A DNA stretch of 26,840 nucleotides from a virus, in IMG/VR virus record IMGVR_UViG_3300027608_000130, positions 1-26,840 of that record, one strand, 5' to 3'. Both the position numbers and the translations under genes were made by a program. The notes under the pieces were generated by a model that had not been told where the DNA came from, did not search any database, and saw nothing but the letters and a program-made list of their open reading frames with translations. Positions 20,999 to 26,840 of this stretch are shown here, piece after piece (position 1 is the first letter of the stretch; each line of letters begins with the position of its first letter).

Positions 20999-23128
20999 TT
21001 ATGCAACCATTCCAATAAATTTGTTAAGAACCACTCTAGAAGTCTTGCGAGTATTCATAGAGTTGCCAAGAACACGAGCAATAGAACTTGCAGACATATC
21101 TTCATTGATCTTACCCAGAGTGTCATCCTGAATCTTAGACGTAGATGACAATAGATACATTTCATCCCGACCTGGAACATTCTTAAGAACACAGAACTTA
21201 TCTTTTCTCAAAGAATTTAAGATATGAAAAGCCGCATCTAAATCACTTGAACCATTACCTGTTGGCATATTGATTCTAACAAATGCACCACTAGCTCGTT
21301 GTGTGGCATTCATGATAAAGAATGCTACACTTTTGACTTGGTATCTATCACGAATAATCTTCAAAAGTGTTCCAGTCTGCTCATGAGACTCTACACCGAG
21401 TTCATAATCTTTCTTAGTAATTGGATCACGTAAGTAGCACTTAACACTTACTTTCTTATATTGGCCAGTTTGATCATACTCATAATCAGAACCATTCTTA
21501 ATGCGGAACTTTTCATTTCCTTGTATTGCACCACCTTCACCATCGGTTAGTGTGATGAATGTAGTCTTTTCAACTCCTGTGTTAGCAATGAATTTTCCAA
21601 GATAGTCAACCATGAATAGAAGAGCCTGATTCAATGGAGTTCCTTGCAGACCGTATTTGCGCATTCTGGTATATGGTTTGCACATCATATAGTCGATCAT
21701 CTTATTAAACTCTACATTAGACATTTTGTTAGAGAACAACTCTAACAAATGCACGCTACCATATAGACCATTTTCATTAGTTGCAATAATCTTAGGTTCA
21801 GTTCTACGTTTTTCATCACAATAACCATCGGTAAATGCAAACACCTGATATGGAATTTGAATACGCTGACAGAACATAGCCAAGTTCATAACTTGTTCAA
21901 CGGTCTCTTCCATATAGTCAGACATAGAACCTGACCAATCTAAGAGAAACACCATTCCATGTTTCTTACCATCTTGCACCGTCATGATCTGACGAAACAA
22001 ATCATCTTTAAGTTTATAAGCATATAGCTTTTTGCTGTCGAGTTGTCCAAGCTTAGAGATCTTAGCGCGGCGGTATGCAGTAGCAGACTTGCGCATTTCA
22101 AACTCTTTGACAAGGTAGTTCACCATGTTAGAAGAATTAGACTTAAACTTTGCAATGCTAGATTTTCCAAGAAGAACATTATCCGAAAGTGCTTCAGCAA
22201 AATCAGGCAGGATCTTTTTATAACTTACGATGATGTCTTCTGGCGTTTTAGACAATGAAGGTTCAAAGTAACGAGTGATTAAAGACTCATCTGCAAGTTG
22301 CTCTAGCTTTTCATCAAACTTTTGTAGTGTAGTTGGTTTCAGTTCATCCATGATCTCTTTTTCAGGATCTGGTGAGGTTGGCTTTGGCTTTGAAGATTGA
22401 CGTGGAGATTCTTCCTGTTCTTCGTCTTCGTCTTCGTCTTCATATTCATCATCTTCATCGATGTAGTCATCATACATAGAAGACTCATCGTCTTCATCAG
22501 CTTCTTCGGCTTCTTCGGCTTTACCACGAGTATTTGTGACTTTACGCTTTTCAATCTTTTCTTTAATAGTATCTTTGCTATAGGCAAAGATTTCTTCGGC
22601 AAGAGCAATTACTTCTTTTGCAGTAGAACACTTATCTACTCGACGAATCAGTTCTTGTTCTTCGGCATTGAATTGTACACCACAGCTGAAGCCAACTTTG
22701 AAGTATAAGTTGATGCGGTCAATCAATAGGAGTTTAGAAAGATCACGATCTTTAACGCCAAAGAAGTCGCGATCGTTCAGTTCACGATATCCAGTGTTGA
22801 ATGACTTGCGTGAACCAGGATAACGTTCCTTCATCTTCTTTTCGATGCGAACATCCTCAATCACATTAGCATAATCTTTAAGATGCTTCTTTTCTTCAAA
22901 GACTACACCGTAGGAATCTATCTCTGTGTAAAGAGCGTGGCCGACCTCATGCATCATGAGCATTTCTTCGATCGTGAGTGTCATTTCCTTCCATCGTGGA
23001 AGAAGTAGAGTACGACCTTTGATGTCAAACGCAGCAGTTTTAATGTTGCTGCGAATAATGTTGATGTTCTCGGTGGCCAGCAATTTTGCCAGCATGTCTT
23101 GAGATTGAGTGTTTGTTTGTATAACCAT
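20999..23128 (-). CDS. VWA-domain protein with HExxH metallopeptidase motif (CobT-like)
   Basis: 709 aa from the ATG at 23128; a frame start at 23146 would lie inside the promoter. The N-terminal domain carries HEVGH (60-64) and a downstream NVIEDVRIE (88-96), the layout of a zinc metallopeptidase with Glu as third ligand. A long acidic linker (about 204-240, almost only Asp and Glu) follows. The VWA domain has an intact metal-binding DWSGS (397-401) and a downstream FAFTDG and TLTDGEGG. Such proteins are often named CobT, but the peptidase-plus-VWA layout resembles predicted metal-dependent peptidases that work with MoxR ATPases. The ATPase gene is immediately downstream. The ATG lies at the predicted transcription start, so the mRNA may be leaderless. 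Confidence 0.9.
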   Translation of the reverse strand: MVIQTNTQSQDMLAKLLATENINIIRSNIKTAAFDIKGRTLLLPRWKEMTLTIEEMLMMHEVGHALYTEIDSYGVVFEEKKHLKDYANVIEDVRIEKKMKERYPGSRKSFNTGYRELNDRDFFGVKDRDLSKLLLIDRINLYFKVGFSCGVQFNAEEQELIRRVDKCSTAKEVIALAEEIFAYSKDTIKEKIEKRKVTNTRGKAEEAEEADEDDESSMYDDYIDEDDEYEDEDEDEEQEESPRQSSKPKPTSPDPEKEIMDELKPTTLQKFDEKLEQLADESLITRYFEPSLSKTPEDIIVSYKKILPDFAEALSDNVLLGKSSIAKFKSNSSNMVNYLVKEFEMRKSATAYRRAKISKLGQLDSKKLYAYKLKDDLFRQIMTVQDGKKHGMVFLLDWSGSMSDYMEETVEQVMNLAMFCQRIQIPYQVFAFTDGYCDEKRRTEPKIIATNENGLYGSVHLLELFSNKMSNVEFNKMIDYMMCKPYTRMRKYGLQGTPLNQALLFMVDYLGKFIANTGVEKTTFITLTDGEGGAIQGNEKFRIKNGSDYEYDQTGQYKKVSVKCYLRDPITKKDYELGVESHEQTGTLLKIIRDRYQVKSVAFFIMNATQRASGAFVRINMPTGNGSSDLDAAFHILNSLRKDKFCVLKNVPGRDEMYLLSSTSKIQDDTLGKINEDMSASSIARVLGNSMNTRKTSRVVLNKFIGMVA

Positions 23129-23134
23129 GTGTCT

Positions 23135-23164
23135 ATTATACCACAACTACGAATTAATGTACAC
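23135..23164 (-). promoter_or_regulatory. Early promoter C, upstream of the VWA-peptidase gene
   Basis: GTGTACA at 23158-23164, 17-bp spacer, TATAAT at 23135-23140, extended TGG. The 16-base block from the -35 is identical to promoters A and B. The predicted start point coincides with the ATG at 23128. Confidence 0.85.
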
Positions 23165-23166
23165 CG

Positions 23167-24879
23167 CTAAACAATAGAAGAAAAATCATTTTTCTTCTCA
23201 AACTTGATTACTGAGTGAAATTTATCAAAAAGTTGGTCTCCCTTATGGCTAATCACGAAGATATTAGACTTGTCGCCTATAGCATTCATGATAGATAGGA
23301 AGTAATCTGTACCAGAGTTGTCAAGGCTTGAGTCAAAGATTTCGTCTAGAATTAGAAGATTTGTGTTCACAGAGTTCTTCATCTTAGCAATTTGACGCCA
23401 TGTAAACAAGATTGCTAGATCTATACGCATCTTCTCACCTTCCGAAAACGAATCATATGTGAATTCATCTCGAAAGCGAGACTTGATTACCTCATTAAAT
23501 GATTCGTCTAATTCAAAATGAACATAGAAATCCATTGCTGTAAGATAACTATTGATAAGTTTGTTCATGACAGGAAGATATTCCTTAATGATAGCAGTCT
23601 TAATGCCCGTATCTTTTAGTAATAGTGCAGAAACTTCTTGGATATTGCGTTCTATAGACAGTTCATTCTTTTTATCAATTAAAACTATTGCATCATCAGC
23701 AACTTGTTTAAGTTTTTGTTTCTCTACATCAATATTTCCAGTGTCCTGTTTAGTAGCTTCAATGTCTTCATTGAGTTTCTTATTGCTTCGGATAAGTAAC
23801 TTATTAGCGGTGATGGTTGCATTTGATTGTACATTTAATGCTAACAATTCTTTATTTAATTCAGTGAGTTTCTTTTGGCGCTCCATCAAATTATCATAAG
23901 CTTCTTGTAGAACATTAAGGTTGTCTATACTATCACTATACTCTTGATTAAATTTAGAACCAATATTTGTCTTATGCTCATGTGGAATATCTTGTTCACA
24001 AGATGGACAAGTGGTATTGTCTGCAAAGAATTGAAGAGTTTCTTCTATGTGTTCTTTCTTAGAATTTAACTTAGAACGAAGAGCAGCGGCTTTATCAATG
24101 TCTTCTTTAAGTTCCTTAGCGTTATCACCGGCCGCCATCATTTCATTCATCGTATCGCCCAGCACTTCCCAACGATCTTCATTGGCTTTGATCTCAGCAT
24201 CATTGTCTGCAATCTGTTTACGAATGTGATCTACTTGTTCTTGCTTGGATGATACCATCGATGAAATGATTTTCTTTTGAGCAAGTACTGAGTTCTTAGC
24301 AATCTCAATCTTATTCTCAATATCGCGCATCTCTTCTTTAGTTTGACTAATACGTTCCTTTAGAATTATATTCATAGTGGAAAATATACTAATGTCAAGA
24401 ATGTCTTCAATAACTTCACGACGTTGCCACGCAGGTAGTTGCATGAAGGGAACAAACGATGCTGAACCGAGGATGATAACCTGTGTAAACGTCTTATAGT
24501 TAAGACGTAGAACTTGTTGCTCTAATACTTTTTGATAATCTTTTACTGCAGCATCTTGATTAATCATAACACCATTGAGATAAATTTCAAAGATGCTTGG
24601 TTTTATACCACGGACAATCTTATATTCTAATGTACCAATTTCAAACTCAATAGTGACTATACAGTTTTTACCGTTGATTGAATTTACAAGTTGTGGTTTA
24701 TTGATATTACGGAATGGCTTCCCAAATAACGCAAACGTTAACGCGTCTAACATCGTAGACTTGCCTTCGCCATTCTTACCAATGACTAAAGTACTTGCAG
24801 ATTTATTGAGGATAATTGTATTAGCCGAGTTACCAGTTGATAGAAAGTTTTGCCAAGTCAAAGTCTTAAATATCAGCAT
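23167..24879 (-). CDS. 46: Recombination endonuclease subunit gp46 (SbcC/Rad50-like)
   Basis: 570 aa, close to T4 gp46 (560). Walker A is GKNGEGKST (34-42). Two coiled-coil arms flank a zinc hook CPSCEQDI near 293. The ABC signature FSEGEKMRIDLA near 478 and Walker B LLILDEIFDSSLD near 508-520 are intact. With gp47 it resects double-strand ends for recombination-dependent replication and degrades host DNA. Starts on the gp47 stop codon as TAATG, so the subunits are coupled. The start of the protein (FKTLTWQNFLSTGN) is the standard SbcC-type opening. Confidence 0.97.
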   Translation of the reverse strand: MLIFKTLTWQNFLSTGNSANTIILNKSASTLVIGKNGEGKSTMLDALTFALFGKPFRNINKPQLVNSINGKNCIVTIEFEIGTLEYKIVRGIKPSIFEIYLNGVMINQDAAVKDYQKVLEQQVLRLNYKTFTQVIILGSASFVPFMQLPAWQRREVIEDILDISIFSTMNIILKERISQTKEEMRDIENKIEIAKNSVLAQKKIISSMVSSKQEQVDHIRKQIADNDAEIKANEDRWEVLGDTMNEMMAAGDNAKELKEDIDKAAALRSKLNSKKEHIEETLQFFADNTTCPSCEQDIPHEHKTNIGSKFNQEYSDSIDNLNVLQEAYDNLMERQKKLTELNKELLALNVQSNATITANKLLIRSNKKLNEDIEATKQDTGNIDVEKQKLKQVADDAIVLIDKKNELSIERNIQEVSALLLKDTGIKTAIIKEYLPVMNKLINSYLTAMDFYVHFELDESFNEVIKSRFRDEFTYDSFSEGEKMRIDLAILFTWRQIAKMKNSVNTNLLILDEIFDSSLDNSGTDYFLSIMNAIGDKSNIFVISHKGDQLFDKFHSVIKFEKKNDFSSIV

Positions 24880-25934
24880 TAGACAACGTCCTTATTGAGT
24901 GCTTCAGTGTACAAAGCTTTCATAAAATTCTTTACCTTATCTTTGTCAACATCAGTTTCAACAGAATCGATATAATCAGACAGCACACTAGATGTATCTT
25001 CTAGGTTAATGTTCTCATCAACCTGACCATCACTAAACTCTGAGAAGTTTTCAATGATCTTTACTTCAAGTGGATTATTAAGATAAACTCGGTTTATAAA
25101 CTTATCAAATTTATAAAAGTCAGTTTTATTAATGACAACTATCTTTACATACTTGTCAGTTACAAAACTAGTATCAACTTTATCTGGATCTTCTTTAGTA
25201 TCATCATACTCGTATCGCTCAAATAAACTATACGGATTTTGAATAAACTCAAGTGTACGAGTGTCAAGATCAAAGAGATGAAAACCACGAGGATCTTTAT
25301 AATCTTGCCACGTTAATTCATACGGGTTGCCAAGATAAAACACATGACCATCGTTAGACCGATGATGATAGTGTCCGGAAAAAACCATGTCAAACTTATT
25401 AAATGACTCTTTAGATAATCCATCATGAGATTCTACTCCTCTATACATAGCAAATCCCGAAATCTCTAGGTGACCCATACAAATTTCGGCAACAGTGTTC
25501 TTAATCTCGTTCATTGAATCTTCATAATTATCTGTGCAGATCCAAGGGAGAAAACAAACTGGTATTCCAGCAACATTAACAGTTTCTGGTCTTGTAACAA
25601 TGACAATGTTACTATATTCTTTCAATGTTAACTCGGGGCTGTTAACTTCATTGGTGTTCTTAAAATATGTATCATGATTACCAGCAATCATAGTGATAAA
25701 GATACCAGCCTCAAAAGCCTTATCAAAGAAGATCTTCTTAGTGCGTGATAGTGTATTGAAGTTTATATATTTACGACGATCAAAGGTATCACCAAGGATA
25801 AGCATTGTTGTAATATTGTGTTCTTTAAGCTTAGGAAAGAAAACATTCTTATAGAAGTTCTCATAATAATCTAAACATTGAACACTATCACCACGAGCAC
25901 CAAAGTGCTGATCAGTTATGATTGCTACTTTCAT
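24879..25934 (-). CDS. 47: Recombination endonuclease subunit gp47 (SbcD/Mre11-like)
   Basis: 351 aa against 339 in T4. Phosphoesterase motifs are in order: TDQHFGARG (7-15), GDTFDRR (48-54), AGNHDTY (84-90), MGHLEISG (near 153) and SGHYHHRS (near 186-193). Asp8, His10, Asp49, Asn86 and His87 are the expected metal ligands. The C-terminal part is helical and probably contacts the gp46 coiled coil. It works as nuclease partner of gp46 in end resection. It overlaps the 50-aa gene upstream as ATGA. All catalytic residues are intact. Confidence 0.97.
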   Translation of the reverse strand: MKVAIITDQHFGARGDSVQCLDYYENFYKNVFFPKLKEHNITTMLILGDTFDRRKYINFNTLSRTKKIFFDKAFEAGIFITMIAGNHDTYFKNTNEVNSPELTLKEYSNIVIVTRPETVNVAGIPVCFLPWICTDNYEDSMNEIKNTVAEICMGHLEISGFAMYRGVESHDGLSKESFNKFDMVFSGHYHHRSNDGHVFYLGNPYELTWQDYKDPRGFHLFDLDTRTLEFIQNPYSLFERYEYDDTKEDPDKVDTSFVTDKYVKIVVINKTDFYKFDKFINRVYLNNPLEVKIIENFSEFSDGQVDENINLEDTSSVLSDYIDSVETDVDKDKVKNFMKALYTEALNKDVV

Positions 25935-26083
25935 TGTTTCCTAGCTTCCATCATCCTATCATATCCATATGCATGATACAAAAATTCAATGAACTTATCA
26001 ATCTCTGCTTCATTAGCTTCTGGCAATTCACAATATACTGAAGCAGCTAATGCAACTTTGTCTAACCAGTCTCTATCATTCAT
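25931..26083 (-). CDS. 50-aa protein between 55 and 47
   Basis: A short frame that fills the gap between genes 55 and 47 exactly. Its ATG (26083) overlaps the gene 55 stop and its TGA overlaps the gp47 ATG, the same style of overlap as the other genes here. The peptide starts MNDRDWLDKVALAASVY and has FIEFLYHAYGYDRMM in the second half, mostly helical, with conserved-looking Trp and Tyr. Short proteins of this type occur between 55 and 47 in related phages as far as I recall. Function unknown. Confidence 0.78.
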   Translation of the reverse strand: MNDRDWLDKVALAASVYCELPEANEAEIDKFIEFLYHAYGYDRMMEARKQ

Positions 26084-26669
26084 GACGGATATCATCACTA
26101 AAAAATGGATTGTTATCTTCGTTTATAATTATCTTTGGGTCGTCAATAAAGTTAGCAAGTGATTGTTTTAACTTTTCTTTCTTTTTCTTTTCTTTATTCT
26201 TTATAAAAGAATCGTCAAAGTTAGAATTTGATTGGATAAATGCGGTGTAAGCATTCTTAAAGTCTGCATCATCATCATGGCCTTGTAGATCAAATGAGTC
26301 AAATGCCATATCTTGAATGAGTTTACCTTTGATGTATGATTGCTTCTTTTCCTTGGCAATGCGGCGAAGGAAAGCAAAGTATATTACTTGTGTAAAATAG
26401 GAAAATGGATTTGAAGATTTCTCTGGATCAAAAGAATGCATACATTGAACACAGTTTTCAATTCCATCAAGAATCATATCATCTTTATATGAATAATTAA
26501 TAAAGTTTGATTTTCTACTTAGACCAGTAGCAATCTTCATAATACATTCACCAAGATATTCTGGGATCCTGGGAATTGTAGTTGAGTTAGCTCGAGCTGC
26601 TAGTAATTTTTCTCGGTAATCCTTAATGGACTCGAGCATCTGAGCATTATTTACATAGTGAGTTGCCAT
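26076..26669 (-). CDS. 55: Late transcription sigma factor (gp55-like)
   Basis: 197 aa against 185 in T4. Matches T4 gp55 in YVNNAQMLESIKDYR (5-19), ATGLSRKSNFINYSYKDDM (47-65), DGIENCV, FDPEKSSNPFSYFTQVIYFAF and RIAKEKKQ. It recognises the TATAAATA late promoters with host RNA polymerase and the gp45 clamp. T4 gp55 ends in a clamp-binding tail; here the last 20 residues contain NNPFFSDD, a plausible but weak equivalent. A Lys-rich stretch (NKEKKKKEKLKQ) precedes it. It has its own promoter at 26693-26722 and a weak GGA ribosome site. Confidence 0.95.
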   Translation of the reverse strand: MATHYVNNAQMLESIKDYREKLLAARANSTTIPRIPEYLGECIMKIATGLSRKSNFINYSYKDDMILDGIENCVQCMHSFDPEKSSNPFSYFTQVIYFAFLRRIAKEKKQSYIKGKLIQDMAFDSFDLQGHDDDADFKNAYTAFIQSNSNFDDSFIKNKEKKKKEKLKQSLANFIDDPKIIINEDNNPFFSDDIRHE

Positions 26670-26692
26670 TAAAATTCCAGTTTGTTTTCTCT

Positions 26693-26722
26693 ATTATACA
26701 CTATAAGATAGATATCGTACAA
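26693..26722 (-). promoter_or_regulatory. Early promoter H, upstream of gene 55
   Basis: TTGTACG at 26716-26722, 17-bp spacer, TATAAT at 26693-26698. The -35 differs by one base from TTGTACA, and the extended -10 is not a clear TGn. It fires leftward into gene 55 from the divergent region. Confidence 0.7.
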
Positions 26723-26752
26723 TCTAAATTAGACGCATTTAGATTTTTTACA

Positions 26753-26782
26753 TTGTACAATTGAAAATGTGTATGTTATAAT
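26753..26782 (+). promoter_or_regulatory. Rightward early promoter P
   Basis: TTGTACA at 26753-26759, 17-bp spacer, TATAAT at 26777-26782 with TGT before it, on the plus strand. It is the only plus-strand feature in the window and would start transcription near 26789 for genes beyond the right edge. The 58 bases after the -10 hold no visible start codon with a ribosome site. Confidence 0.82.
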
Positions 26783-26840
26783 AAATCTCTGGGTTTCATA
26801 TTAATGTAACATTCTACCCTTTGGTATATTAGTCTGTTCT

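Noticed and set aside
22420-22460. Tandem cttcgt-type repeat
   Set aside because: It encodes the Asp/Glu linker of the VWA protein in frame; no sign of a separate repeat element.
22397-22708. Plus-strand frame of 103 aa, very rich in Phe and Ile
   Set aside because: It is the complement of the GAA/GAT-repeat acidic linker of the VWA protein; composition, not a gene.
19831-23128. True cobaltochelatase CobS/CobT function
   Set aside because: The chelatase large subunit is absent, and the VWA protein has a peptidase motif; naming by similarity only.
26788-26810. Possible second leftward promoter with GTTACATTAAT at the right edge
   Set aside because: No acceptable -10 at 17 bases (GATTTA); the resemblance is limited to the upstream block.
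1-26840. tRNA genes, CRISPR arrays, insertion sequences, homing endonucleases or inteins
   Set aside because: None seen. The polymerase, helicase and recombinase frames are uninterrupted with family-typical lengths, and there are no spaced direct repeats or transposase-like frames.

Overview
This A+T-rich window is part of the genome of a T4-superfamily myovirus. Every gene I can support lies on the minus strand, and the replication block follows T4 gene order: 55, 47, 46, 45, 44, 62, regA, 43, uvsX, 41, primase. The T4 counterparts are recognisable by sequence as well as position. They include the late sigma factor gp55, the gp46/47 recombination nuclease, the gp45 clamp, the gp44/62 loader, RegA, a family-B polymerase, UvsX and the gp41 helicase. 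The host cannot be read from the sequence. The CobS/CobT-like gene pair, small Hsp20, DUF5664 and other accessory genes are typical of marine T4-like phages rather than enterobacterial ones.

Layout in transcription order (right to left). The right edge (26670-26840) holds divergent promoters, one firing right out of the window and one firing left into gene 55. Then come a 50-aa gene, 47 and 46 (23167-26669). Next is a MoxR-type ATPase / VWA-metallopeptidase pair with small winged-helix-like proteins (19190-23128), and then a DUF5664 nucleotide hydrolase. The clamp, clamp loader and regA follow (16048-19127). After regA comes a strongly structured, probably non-coding RNA (about 15670-15830). 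An Hsp20 cluster precedes the polymerase gene, whose leader has a hairpin with an 8-nt loop that resembles the T4 gp43 autoregulatory operator. After uvsX, helicase, a MazG-like protein and an AEP-like primase comes a DNA-modification operon (3314-7752). It contains a small PD-(D/E)XK protein, an Nmad1-like protein, dCMP hydroxymethylase, dCMP deaminase, T4-type alpha-glucosyltransferase and a divergent C5-cytosine methyltransferase. The phage DNA is therefore predicted to carry glucosylated 5-hydroxymethylcytosine. A UUCG-loop terminator at 3295-3310 ends this early unit.

Beyond the terminator (1-3252) is a unit with a late-promoter-like box. It encodes a 461-aa protein with PD-(D/E)XK-like motifs, a 409-aa protein with the motif order of covalent nucleotidyltransferases (ligase-like), and a protein with a basic motif that runs off the left edge. 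The last two begin with a 10-residue sequence that closely matches the T4 capsid-targeting sequence with its gp21 cleavage pattern, so they may be packaged and injected.

Early transcription appears to be organised by nine promoters with an identical 17-bp spacer and perfect TATAAT. Three share a 16-bp identical upstream block, and these head the modification operon, the ATPase gene and the VWA gene, which suggests co-regulation.
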